From NCBI GenBank assembly GCA_025602915.1, contig JAHLJZ010000028.1, positions 62,001 through 126,000 of the forward strand: 64,000 nt of DNA, read 5' to 3'. This DNA is from Paraphysoderma sedebokerense. Its lineage: Eukaryota > Blastocladiomycota > Physodermatomycetes > Physodermatales > Physodermataceae. Of this stretch, positions 23,782 through 39,938 are shown piece after piece. Position numbers and translations under genes: made by a program. Each line of letters begins with the position of its first letter. Position 1 is the first letter of the stretch. A model generated the notes under the pieces. The model saw nothing but the letters and a program-made list of their open reading frames with translations, was not told where the DNA came from and ran no database searches.

Positions 23782-26209
23782 ATGACGTCCGGCATCCAGC
23801 TCACAGTCTACCCCTCCAAAGAATCCCCTCAGAAAGGCGACTCTGAAAACATGTCCCAGGAACACGACGTCAAAGTCGACATGCCCTCTGAAAGGAACGG
23901 CCAGACCTCTGGCTCAAAATCTGTCGCTACCGAAGGCACAAAACTCTCCTGGTCGAATGTCACTTATAAAATATCTATCCCAACAAAGCAAGACAAGAAA
24001 GCCACAAAGTCACTCCTCTCAAATGTTTCCGGCGAGATTAACCCTGGCGAAGTAGTAGCTATCATGGGTAGCTCAGGAGCTGGTAAATCTACATTACTGA
24101 ATGTTCTGGCTGGTCGTATTGCAAATGTTGGTACACTCGAAGGTGAAATTCTAGTCAATGGAAAGATAAGACAGCCAAATCTGTGGAAACGTCAAGTTGG
24201 TGAGTTTTTCAGATGAAATAATTTAAAAGTATTGTCGTAGGTTACATTGACTCGATGCATGAATTTTATAGCATACGTCGAACAGGACGATGTCATGTAT
24301 TCCAACCTCACCGTTTACGAAACTCTTTACTACACTGCACTCCTTCGACTTCCGCCGTCAATGTCAAGAAAAGCTAAACTTCAACGGGTCGAAGATATAA
24401 TTCAAGAGCTGGGTTTAGATAGGTGTCGGAATACCTACATCGGATCCGCCATTCAAAAAGGAGTTTCTGGAGGAGAACGAAAAAGAGTGGCAATCGGTAT
24501 GGAACTGATGACCAGCCCATCTTTGATGTTTTTGGATGAACCGACATCCGGATTGGATGCTTTTACGGCTTTCAATATGTAAGTCTTGATCGTGAATTGA
24601 GCTGTTACTTTAACAATTGTCTGACTGCTCTGTGTCTAGCGTCGAATCTTGCAAAAATTTAGCAGTAAAGCAGAACAAAACAGTCCTCATGACCATTCAT
24701 CAACCACGAACAAACATTCTTGACTGTAAGCCATCTACGTTTAGCCCATCCTTTCTAGTATTCCGGACATGTAGTTGACAATAATGTTGTATTTAGTGTT
24801 CGACAAGATTGTTCTATTGAGCGCCGGAAAAGTCATTTTCTTCGGCAAAACCGCTGATGCCATTACCCATTTCGCTAGCCTTGGCTTTGACTGCCCACCC
24901 AGAACGAATCCAGCTGATCATTTCTTAGGTTTGTATCATTGTTCTATCATTTTATACAATACTTGGTACTTATTGTGACCCAAATATAGATATTTCGACC
25001 ATTGATGCTCGCAGCCCTGATCTTTTGAAAACATCGATGGATCGTGTTCACCGTTTCCAAAAATCATGGGAGGAATCTCACTACAATGACGCTTTCAAAA
25101 AACAACAAGCTGCTGATATCGATATATCAGATGCTAAAGTCAGCTCCCGAGCCAACTGGATACAACAATTCTTCACTTTATTGAGCCGAAACATGAAAGA
25201 TGTAGTTCGAGATAAAGCGACATTGGGAGCAACTCTTGGTCAGTCGGTGATTATAACACTTATTATGGGTGCCGTGTTTTGGCAACTCGGAAGCGACGCA
25301 GCGGGGATTCAAAATCGATTGGGTGCACTATTTTTCATTGCTGTAAATCTTACATTCGGTAACGTCATGCCGACCTTAGCGGTATTCGTAAGTCACCATT
25401 CACCCTCTTCACGTATCACCCACAAATATCCCTAACACAAATTTATCATAGCCTCAACAACGACAAATTATCAAACGAGAACGTGCTTCCGGTGCATACT
25501 CTGCTTCAGCGGCATACATCGCCAAATTGGTTTCTTCACTACCTTTTCTCTTCCTTGGAACAATCCTATTCGCTGCGCCAGTTTACTGGATGATTGGTTT
25601 ACAAAACGACATTATAAAATACCTAATCTTTATTCTCATTTGTGTCGGACACGCATTCACCGGTTTGTATCCTCCCAATTTCTCAAAAACTGCCCCCATT
25701 GTACCTAACCCTGACACCCTCTTTTTTCGTCTTTCGTTCATAGCAAACTCAATGGGTATTATGATTGGTTCAGCTGTCCCCAACGTACGAGTGGGACAAG
25801 TAATTGGTCCATTGATTATCACAGTTTTCCTGATATTCGGTGGTAACTTGGTCAATCTCGGATCAGGGTTAGAATGGATTAAATGGATTCAATGGATTTC
25901 ATTGATCGCATACTCAAGTAAATTTTCATACACCATTCACTCCATTCTCAAGTTCGTTCTAAACTTACCAATTCATGTTATTTAGATAAAGCGCTCTCTC
26001 AAAATGAATTCTCAGGACTCACGTTTACTTGTTCCCCTAACACTCCTGGTTGTATCGCCGACGGAGACAAAGTATTAGACATTTACGACCTCGATGCCCC
26101 AAGTTTATCAAACTCGATCATAATATTATGGGGTATCGGTGTTGGTTTCGTAATCTTGGGATATTTCTTCTTTAGAATTAGTAGTCGACCGTTGATGAGA
26201 TTGAAGTAA
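23782..26209 (+). CDS. ABCG-family half-transporter (white/ABCG2 type)
   Basis: ATP-driven exporter or lipid/sterol transporter of a cell membrane, expected to act as a dimer. The nucleotide-binding domain comes first: Walker [10 protein letters not shown] at about 24067, [16 protein letters not shown], signature [12 protein letters not shown] at about 24463, Walker [13 protein letters not shown] at about 24525, then the H-loop MTIHQPR. The C-terminal half has six predicted membrane segments, with [45 protein letters not shown] and the ABCG2-like [17 protein letters not shown] hidden intron at about 25662-25744 (GTTTGT...TTCATAG) must be removed between VGHAFT and ANSMGIMIG. Several other short introns exist and the stop is at 26207. 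Substrate is unknown. Confidence 0.93.
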
Positions 26210-26838
26210 AGTCCATATACGGTCGTGTAAGAGTGATGTAGGGGATGGAAGAGTCAGAGGGTGTTTGTTTGTTACAGCAACGTATGCTTTCTTTCGGCTG
26301 CTTTTGTCGCTTGCTCTTTCAATGTAAAATTATATATCATGTACCTAAGTCTTAGAATTTTCTCATGAAATATACGTTTTAATGCAATCTAAACTTCTTG
26401 CAGCTTCGTATGGTGCGACATTATGTGTGTAACCAATGACCATTGGACAAAAACCAAAGTACATTTATCTAATAATTATGTTCTTTACATCTCATTTGTA
26501 TTGAACAAAAACGAAAAGCCAATACAAGAATAAAAATTCACTATAAAAACAATGATAAACACACAAGAAAGCAACAACAGAAAAGTGTATAGTTACATGA
26601 ATTGATATGCGTGAAAAATTCACATTGTAAAGTAACAATAATTTGTACAAACAGATCAAATTGAATGATTGAATAAAGTTAAAGAAAAGGTACAGTTTCT
26701 ATCCCGCAAATGTTTGACAACTCGTAAAAACGGTATACCACATAATTGATGCTACAAAAACAATACACGGGTTGGCTTTCTTATTGTGCTGAGTTGAAAC
26801 ATCGAGTACATCAGCGGTATTAGCGTACAAAAGAATGT
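26210..26838. other. convergent 3' region
   Basis: AT-rich stretch between the ABCG stop and the MCM6 stop. It presumably holds both 3' untranslated regions and poly(A) sites. No RNA gene or repeat is seen. Confidence 0.5.
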
Positions 26839-31002
<4,164 letters not shown>

Positions 31003-31649
31003 TGTGGACGATGGGAGTCGAAATGTGTGGGAGCGGGTTGAATGAGCGATGCTGGATGTGAGGGAGAGTGTTGTCTGGAAAGAGCAATGATGCAGATGTA
31101 TTCTGGGTGAGTGGAATCAATCAATTCCCACAATTGACGAGAGAGAAGACAAACAAACAAAATTCCCTCTTTTCGCGTCTCGTGAATTTATACAACGGAA
31201 TTGAATTGGAAATCATACCAGATTTAATTTATACGTATGTTTCAATCCATACACTGCAACAGCAATACACACAACAATGCATCGCTCATGCATACCTCCA
31301 AGTAGGTAGGGGTGAGACCAGTGGGTTCAGACGGGCCCAAAAGTGTCTCCGTCGTCTGTCGGCCGACTCAAGAAAAGAAGCGTTATAGTCATATTAGTCA
31401 TAGCAGTACAACTCCAATGGACATATTCAATCATTTCATCACATACTATGCTCCTGTTTGCAAAGAGTTTTGCTCTGTGGATAAAGAGAGACGCGTCTCA
31501 GGTTGAATTTATTAATAAATTAAAGTTCTTTTGCACGCGTTTTTGTTCCTCCATTCCCTCCCTTCAAATTACAATTGCCATTACAATTACAATTACAATT
31601 GCACTTCAAATTAAACGAATATTAAGTATTACCCACAAGGGCAAGAAAA
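31003..31649. promoter_or_regulatory. divergent promoter with MCB boxes (MCM6 / GBP-like gene)
   Basis: ACGCGT occurs at 31491-31496, inside the palindrome GAGACGCGTCTC, and at 31535-31540. A half-type TCGCGT is at 31173-31178. ACGCGT is the MluI cell-cycle box bound by MBF in yeasts, and MCM genes are classic targets. The two perfect boxes are nearer to the GBP-like start (about 110-160 bp) than to MCM6 (about 490-540 bp). A short ATTACAATT microrepeat precedes the GBP-like start at 31566-31600. Confidence 0.55.
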
Positions 31650-34631
31650 ATGGACAAACCAATTCCCTTCATCACCGTCAAACCATCGCAGAACCCTTCC
31701 TCGCCCTCCTCCGCTGACTCTGCCAAGTTCCAACTCCACAAACCAGCCCTAGAACTCCTCTCAAAGATTGAGGGTAACATCGCCGTACGTAGTTTCAAAT
31801 AGATTTATTGTATCCGTATCCATTGTATAGTGTTCTTCGTTATCAAGTAACTGAGTATGGAAAATATCTCATTCAACAATGTCGACTTTCTCACCTCAAC
31901 GTCCGTCTTTTCGCCCGACCATTCTCCTTGACTACTAATTCAGGTTGTGACCATTGCAGGTATCGTATTGTATTACTATCTTAGATTCTTAAAAATAAAA
32001 CCTATACCAGTTTGTAAAGTGTCTGTGTTAAAGCTGAGGGGGGACATAACGGTGGTTGCGGCTGAAATACTTGTCATTTGAGATGACGACACATGCCAAC
32101 GTATTTTAATATGAAGAAGTGACGCTTAGTTATGCATACTATGAAATATGTAGAGTGGTTTATTGACATCTATTCTTTCTTTTCGTCATTGCAGGATTAT
32201 ATCGAACGGGCAAGTCTTATATTCTGAACGTACGCATCGACCTATCCAATTCTATTTCCATGACATCGTGGGCTCCTCATACAAGTATCCCTTATAACAA
32301 ACTTCTTGTTATCTTTTTGCTTATTTCCTCGAATAGCGACTTGCTGGGTCATCTAGGGGCTTCGCCATCGGTTCATTTGTCGGTACGTTGTCCCTTCCTT
32401 TACAGTTACAGCCAACTTAATTGGGAACCCAACAACCTGTATCTAATTCATTCCAAATAGAACCATGCACCCAAGGTATTCATATGTGGATTGTGAAGTC
32501 TCCACCCCCACCCGCAGAACAGCATGGTATTCCATGGCCAGAGAATACAACCTTAGTTCTCCTCGACACTGAAGTAATTTCGATTCTCTACAATCCCATT
32601 CCGTCCATTTCGAGCACACATACCAATGACAAATTATTCAATTTCTTAGGGTTTAGGAAGTTATACGAAATCCAAAACTTACGATATCAAGATATTCGCA
32701 CTCTCGGTGTTGCTGAGTTCTATCTTCATTTACAATTCAATGGGTAGCATCGATGAAGGAGCCCTAGATCGATTATCATATCCTTTTCTGATTTTGTCAT
32801 CTGTTAAAATTAGTATTTCTATTATAACCTTAACTTGACTCACTCTCGTTGCAGAATTATCAAACAATATCAAAATGCAAAGCGATTCAGACGATCAGGA
32901 TCCGTACCAACTTGCTCGATTCTTCCCAAAAGTAACATTCACTTATAGTTGTTTACTTCTCAACAAGTTGGGATCTAACTTATCTCTGATCCTTTTACCC
33001 AATTATCTAGTTTTTATGGCTCGTCAGAGACTTTTCACTCAAATTAGAGCTTGATGGCAAACAGATTAGTTCGACAGATTATCTAGAAAACACCTTGAAA
33101 CCTCTTCAGGTACTTCTCTACTGTTTTCTATCAGATTTTACGTAATACTCTAAATATGCTGATACTTATTACTATCGTCATCTGTTAAATCTTTAAGGGT
33201 GACCCCGAACGAGTCAAATCTCGAAATCTCATTCGCAACTCAATAACCCAATACTTCCCCGATCGACACTGTTTTACGATTAAACGGCCTGTCACGGACG
33301 AGAAACTGTTACAGGTATGATGTGACAATACATATTTCAGGATAATTGAAGTCACTTTGACCGTTCACAATCTTTCAAACTCCAAAAAATAGAAATTAGA
33401 AGAAATCACGGAATCGGAATTACGACCACAGTTCTTGGAACAAGTGAACGACTTGATGAAAATGATTTTTGGAATGGTGCAACCAAAGAAATTGTTTGGC
33501 GAGACATTGAACGGACGAAGTATGTTATTCCGGATTGACAGACATTACTAGGCCTAGACTCACAACTGCGTGTACTTTTCCGTTTGTCCTCATACAGTGT
33601 TTGTTCAACTCGCTACTTCCTACATCGATGCTATCAACACCGGTGGCGTCCCCACTATCCGATCCGCCTGGGACAACATTGTAGAAGCAGAATGCCAACG
33701 CACTCTCACAACCGTCACAGAGCACTACGAAAAACTGTGGGCACAGAAAGTAAATTTTGAAAAATCAGCCCTGGAGGTAGAAGAATTGGAAAAGATTTGG
33801 TATGAGTGCGTAAAAGAAGTGACGATGATGTTTAGGAAGGCTGTGGGAGGGAAGGGACCGAGTGTTTTGGAGTGGGAACAAAAATTATCGGTACGCTGTC
33901 ATGCATTGCTCTGTTTCTGTTGCTGTTGATTAACCAACCATTCACCCATCTCCTCAACAGGACTACCTTCGTGACCACTACAATCTCCAAAAACAAGCCA
34001 ATGCGAAGAAATCTCAAAAATCATGCGAAGAATTAATCGATTCACTCTGCCAAAGTATCGAAGTAACCATCAACCAAGACGATAAAATCACAATCGAAGG
34101 GTTACAAACGTTATGGAATCAAGTTGTTGCGGAGAAGGTAAATTCGACTCTCTTTCAGTTTACGCATTCACATTACGTTCTGACTTTTGTGTTCTTCTGG
34201 CACTGATGATTCAGTATATCCCAACTGGCAAAGGACCTGCCAAGCACGAAATACTGAATTCATTTATCCAAAAACGCGGCTTCGAACACGCTGGAAGGGT
34301 ACATCGAAAGTTAATCAAGAAACTGGAAGAAGAGGTAAACTATTTTTCCCTTGAATCGATTCCCCTTGGCTCAACCTAATTCGTTTTTCTTTTTGCCTCG
34401 TTTATGATCACCCAAAACTCCAAATCACAGCACGAAAAATCCATCACAACTCATTTATCAACCGCCCAAACTAACTATGCTAATCTCGAAAAAATGTACA
34501 ACGATGTTAAAACTTCTTGGTTGCGAAGTAGAGATGAAGTACGAGATTTAGAAACCGAAAATAGCAAGTTAATTGACGTGGTTGCTAGATTTAGCGATGT
34601 CGTGAATGATGAGATGTTGAGGAAAAAGTGA
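31650..34631 (+). CDS. guanylate-binding-protein (GB1)-type GTPase
   Basis: Large GTPase of the dynamin superfamily, GBP branch. Exons include 31650-31784, a 16-nt microexon 31944-31959, 32195-32229, 32337-32382, 32461-32573 and one starting at 32650. Joined, they give the P-loop TIAGLYRTGKSYILNRLAG, then GSFVEPCTQGIHMW (switch I), LLDTEGLGS (G3), FALSVLLSSIFIYNSMGSID, and further on FLWLVRDFSLKLELDGKQIS with the RD signature (guanine recognition). The C-terminal half is helical with a final coiled coil (RSRDEVRDLETENSKLIDVV) and has no isoprenylation CaaX box (it ends RKK). GBPs are best known from animals, where they are interferon-induced, and from plants and protists. The role in this fungus is unknown; membrane or endomembrane work is an inference. 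Confidence 0.88.
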
Positions 34632-35022
34632 ACAAGACGAAAGTCAGTGAATTGTAGTGGTGACAATTATGATAATTAATCTAGGTGACATACGATAAAA
34701 ATATGATATGCAGAACTTTTTTTATAATTAATTTTAGTGACGAATAGTCGAATCGTAACCATATTCCGTAATAACCTGTAATTACTTCTCTGTGTACAAA
34801 TTGTTATAAAAGAGAAATAATTTGATTATGCGGTTTCGTTAAAACTTTTATTTACATCATGAAATCTCAAAAACGATATTTACAATTCACATATACGCTA
34901 TATACAACCCAAAAATCCATCCAAATCTCGTGGTTCTAGTATTTACATCTTCAGGTTTGGGTAAAATCATGAGTACCTCAAAACCGGTATTCTTTTTTCG
35001 AAGTGAAATACCGCCATATTTC
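34632..35022. other. convergent 3' region
   Basis: AT-rich region between the stops of the GBP-like gene and the F-box gene. No RNA gene or repeat is seen. Confidence 0.5.
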
Positions 35023-37248
35023 TCAAATATACCCTTTGTATTCATCCACCACCCATTCCATTATCCTTCGATTCATTCTGACATCCCATTTTTCAAACCC
35101 TGGATTCCAATATGGATAATCACGTTTATAGTTTACCATTTCCTCAATCGGGTATGTCGTTTCAATGAATTTAGATGATACGGAACTAGGGTAAGTGAAA
35201 TTAACGAGTTTAGCCAAACAAATAGTTTTTCGGGGTTGTCTGAAACTTTGTAATCGTTGTCTTATAGTGTCCCTCGTGATTTGGGTGATGGTTTCCAATG
35301 CAGTTCCAGTTTCAGTTCCGGGTATGTTGTCATTGTTCGTTTCTAGCTCGTTTCGAACTTGACCTGTTCTTAGTGGACGTTGAAGTAAAGTATTGACGGA
35401 AGTAACACCGCTACCACAACCTGATACATTCAGGAACTCAAAGTTCTGGGAATCACTGTGAGAAGTATATATTTTTATAAATGGTAGAATGGATGAAACG
35501 TTGATATAGCGGTTATTTTCGAGTGACAATGATCGAAGAGACGGAAGAAGTGGGATGAATTCAGATGTTGGTTGGACAGGGCGGGACTGGTACGAAGTGT
35601 ATGACAATGGTAGTATTGGTTGTTGACATTGAAGGAGGTGGAGGATAAATGTATTGGTGAGTTGGGGGTTATTTGAGAAATCTAGGACTTCGATGGTGCT
35701 TGTGAAATCAGGGTTTTGATCAAAGGAAATAATGATGTCGGATTGAGATAGTCGTTTCGCATTTTGGATGCTAAGTATTCGTAATTTACGGCATGAAGAA
35801 AGAAGTTTGCTGAATGCGGTGCACGTTAATTCCGTGGGATTGAATAATTGAAGATTCGTTAAATTGAGACATGAATTGGATATGTCCAGATACGTTGTAC
35901 TATCTATGTACTGACACTGTCGGATGACTAATGTCGTGAGGTTCGTGAGGTGAGGAAAGAACGGAAGTTGGAAACACGTCGGGTTTGGGTATGTGGAACG
36001 GGGAGTAGGGGAAGGAATGGAGAACTCTAGATGAGCTAAATTGGGATGACTCTTGGCGATATCAGAGATACATTTGAACAACACTCGATGACTGACTGAG
36101 CGCATCACTATTACACGGAGGCACAAGACATAAAAGAACTATCAGTTAAAGTTGCCCGAACATATCGGAAAAGTTTAGGAATAGCCGGACGTACTCTCAG
36201 TAGGTAAACATAATTTTTTTAAACTTCGTGTTGTCATCTGCGAGGTGAGATGCAATAATGAAAAATCGGTCAATTGAAGGTATCCTCCTATATCTAATTC
36301 GCGGAGTTGTGCAGCCAATTCAGATAAGTCTATAATTCCTGAATGACCAATCCTATCAAAAAAGAAAAACGTCATAATGAGCATAAGAAATTCTCAAAAT
36401 CATTCTAAAAAATTACAAATTTCTTACTTGCTGCACCCTCTCAACCTGATATTCGTCAGATCATTAGACAAAACTACCAATGACCGGACGGTTAAATTCC
36501 CAAGTAACCTGCAAGCAGTCAAATCGATTTGTCTTAATGAGAATCCAATTGCAGCCAACAAATAAATAACCGATGTATCCGTCAATTGAGAGCACCCCTT
36601 TAGGCTTAGCGACGTAATTTGCGGTTTAATCACTTCAAATGCCGCAGCGAGTCGATGTATGTGTGAATCTTCAATGAACCGTGCAACATCTTCTACTTGT
36701 TCTTCTTCATTTCGTATGGATAATCCATCGTTGGGTCGAATACAAAAACACAAATGTCTTGTAAAAGTTGGTCCGAGTATGCCGATACGATGAGTAAGAT
36801 TATCGCCAAATTCGTACATCTCTGCATCGCCTTTAGTCTCACCCTCACTGGACTCAACTCTACCTTTCCCTTTCCATTCTAAATTAAGACAATTGTCCAA
36901 TTCTGTACCGCTATCTCTTCGTCCGACTATTTTCGCTCTTCTTCGATCCTCCTGTTCACTCAAAGTATTTGCAACGAATTCCACTGACTTTAACCATCTC
37001 GTGAAATCATAAATCTGGTGGAACACTGGTTGCGAATGAATCAAGTAAGCCGCTGCGATATACCAATTCTTGCACACATACAGACATGATCGAATTTCTT
37101 TGTAGTAGTGATTCACCGATGAATTTGTAGCCGGATGCGAGGTCAATTTCCTTTGTGGTATGACACTGGCGGAATGAGTTGGAGGTCGCAGGTAAGCGAA
37201 TACCTTGAGTAGAATTTCCTGAGGCAGCGTCTCGGGAGAATATTCCAT
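35023..37248 (-). CDS. F-box/leucine-rich-repeat protein, three exons
   Basis: Likely substrate-recognition subunit of an SCF ubiquitin ligase. An F-box opens the protein (METLPQEILLKVFAYL-like, residues 6-20), with SCLYVCKNWYIAAAYLIHSQ as the second part. AMN1/GRR1-type leucine-rich repeats follow (ITSLSLKGCSQLTDTSV, LRQIDLTACRLLGNLTVRSL, LTNIRLRGCSK). Exon 2 (about 36360-36200) continues IGHSGIIDLSELAAQLRELD, and the long exon 3 ends at 35023 with more repeats (LEVLDFSNNPQLTNTFILH-like). I set the start at ATG 37248 (MEYSPETLPQ); the frame extends upstream to 37305 only through a TTG codon. Exon 3 is joined by a TAATAG acceptor at about 36110, just before MRSVSHRVLFKC. Confidence 0.82.
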
Positions 37249-37730
37249 TATAGTTAGTTTTGCTTTATGACGCTGTAGTTCTTTGATCAATGATACAACT
37301 GGCAATTAAAATTTATCTTAAATCTGCGGGGGAGACAGGTCTAGCAATCCCGAATTCTGTCTGTGCTACAGTAGACTCAATGCGCCGATTGTTGCCAGCC
37401 ACGTCAACCGCCAATAATAAGATAAGATAAATTACTTCAGAATTAAGCTTCAACTTCTGGACGGTCTGCCTCTGACGTAAATTGAGACAGACTTCCCTTC
37501 AAGTTCATTAAGGACCCCACATGAAGAATTAGAATTACAGAAATATTCAATAGTTTTATACAAAGACTTCAATTATATGATACTATGACGGATGGATAAC
37601 AACGGATTTAAGGGATGTCGATGACTTCTTGAAATACTAAAGACGCTAGCATAATTTAACTATTTCGGTTTAATGTACAATATATCATTGGCTGTTCAAC
37701 AACATTGCTCTTTTCAAACTGCATCTCTTC
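37249..37730. other. promoter of F-box gene and 3' flank of Myb gene
   Basis: Both neighbours are on the minus strand. No coding exon, repeat or RNA gene is recognised. Confidence 0.45.
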
Positions 37731-39486
37731 TCATGACCTGGAAAATACTTCACTCAGCATCTCAAAGTCGTCAGAGTTCAACGGTGGAATATCCGATAAA
37801 ATGTACTGTTCCAATTCTCTATGTGTACCGCCATTGGTGGGACTATGCGGTCCGGACGGTAGCAAAGACGAAGTAGCGGAGTCTGAATTAGCTTTCATGT
37901 TGGGCAAAGGCGGAATAGCCACAGTCAAATAAGGATCATTTTCGTCGTCCGAATCTTCGATGTAATAATTCGCTAACTTGCTGACATCGATGTTGTCATT
38001 CTCTTTCATAAGACTTTCAAGTATTTCTGTAAATTCAAAACGTTCATTAAAGTCAGTTACCAACAGTGATAATTGTTTTCTGGATGATTTTTTACTGAGA
38101 GTGGCACCCACCTTCAAACGACTTAGATGCAACATTGGGAACCCGGTGTTTCATTTTAGCCCACTTTCTTCGTAACTTGTCGGCCGACCACAGATTCCAG
38201 TCTGAATCCAGGAGTGTGTTCCAATGAATTGCCGATTCCTCTTCTACACCACTATCGTACAATCTTTTGCCAATTCCGAAAAGCGAAAATACCACGTTAG
38301 AACACGGAATGGAAATCAAACTGTACTTTTAGAATATTAAACCTTTTCAATAGATATCTTTCGTCCAGAGCGTTCCATTTTCGTCTCTTATCCTGGACTT
38401 TTTCTTTCACATTTAAACAATCGTACCATTTGATTCGACATTGATGAGAATTCCGGGTGCGAACTCGTTGAGCGACGACACTCCATTTAATATCACTATC
38501 TGTCGATTTCCCACGTTGTAGTTCTTTAACAGTGCTGAGTAAAAGCGCCTCTTCTTCAGGAGTCCAGCGTCCTGCACAGATGCAAATGACAACAATTACA
38601 ACCGTGTTTCTGTAATGTTACAAATTGCGAAAAACAAACCGGAATTCACTGCTTTTTCGATATCTCGGAATCTATCTCGACAGCTCATTGGCATTCTTCC
38701 CATTTCTGCGCCAATTGCATTCCACTTCCGCCCATGCAGTTTCACCAATCTACATGAAAAGTGGATATTAGACTTCAACACTTCCCCGTACATGTCGTTG
38801 AAATGCCGAAACATACTCTTTTAATGTCGAATCATCTTCGGCTGACCATTTTCCAGCATAATTGTCAGGATGATACATTCGTCTAACGTGGTGATAGATA
38901 CTTGGTAATGGACGGTCCGGTAATTGACTTGATAGTTCTGGCCAAAATGATGCCATTCGCCCATCAGCACCTCGGCGACGTTCCGAACTGAACAGCATTT
39001 CCGTAAATTCATCCGTATCGATTTGATTCTCCTACAATGCAAAATACACATCAACAATTGAGGCGCCGAAAGGGAAAGATTATATAATCTAAAGCGTACC
39101 GACAAATACTTCGATACCGCTGCTTTTATGATGTTGTTCTCCGAGTCCGTAAACTTTCCTTTCTTTGTGACTTTACCTATCATTGTGGGATGTCAAAAAA
39201 GCAAATGTTAACCCTGAACAACGGCCGTACGCTCGTAGACTATATGTGTGCCAAATCTAGATGCGCAAAAGATAGACTTTGACAGCTAATTACCAGATTC
39301 TTCCATTTCTGCTGTTGTTATCCATTTCTTATCCAGTGAAGTGTTTCGAGGTTTCTTTCGAGACGTCTGCTCAAGATTGGAATGTTTAGGCTTCCTCTTT
39401 GTTCTTGTGGTCTGAGATTGCTGTAATTCCGATACAGCGGCGAGGGCATCATGCAAGTGAGCTTGAAGGGCCTGTTCAGCGCTCAT
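37731..39486 (-). CDS. REB1: REB1/TTF1-type Myb-like DNA-binding protein
   Basis: Nuclear DNA-binding protein of the family that stops RNA polymerase I at the end of rDNA and also acts as a general regulatory factor. Exon 1 from ATG 39486 encodes a basic N-terminus (KRKPKHSN, SRKKPRN). Then come Myb-type repeats: GKFTDSENNIIKAAVSKYL, SIYHHVRRMYHPDNYAGKWS, HGRKWNAIGAEMGRMPMSCR, RWTPEEEALLLSTV and WSVVAQRVRTRNSHQCRIKW, plus DSDWNLWSADKLRRKWAKMK. The C-terminus is acidic (YYIEDSDDENDPYL). The CRDRFRDIEK segment is diagnostic of the Reb1/TTF1/DMP1 group. About seven exons. The exact orthologue (Reb1 versus a paralogue such as Eta2/DMTF1-like) is not certain. Confidence 0.82.
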
Positions 39487-39938
39487 ATTGTCTCTTATTA
39501 CGATTACGCTGACTGCTGATAATGGAAATAGTAAGATATCGTCGCTGCGTCAATCTGTGTAGGGAAAGTCACGTGTCCGTCACCTCGCTCAGTTGACCAA
39601 GATTGAGTTAAAATGCGAGTGGAGAATTCAGGGTGGCGCCAACAGTAACGAATGATCATACTTTATGATATTGTGTAAGGCAAGAAAATATTCTGAAGAC
39701 GATTTAAATATACATTTTTAAAATTCGGCGTTAATTCTGCTCCTGACCGATCTGGATTCTGAATAATTCACCAACACATCGAAATTGGAACGTTGAAATT
39801 AATTTGCAATTTCACCCGATCAACAGCTGTGTCGGTTGGCAGAAAATGACGGTCCGAAAGATGACTGATGCAAATTTGTCACCAGCAATCCAGCTGCATC
39901 CATCGCCCTGGCTCCTCATGAACCACAAACTATTTTGT
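39487..39938. other. promoter of Myb gene and 3' flank of RPP30 gene
   Basis: Both neighbours are on the minus strand. No gene, RNA or repeat is seen. Confidence 0.45.
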
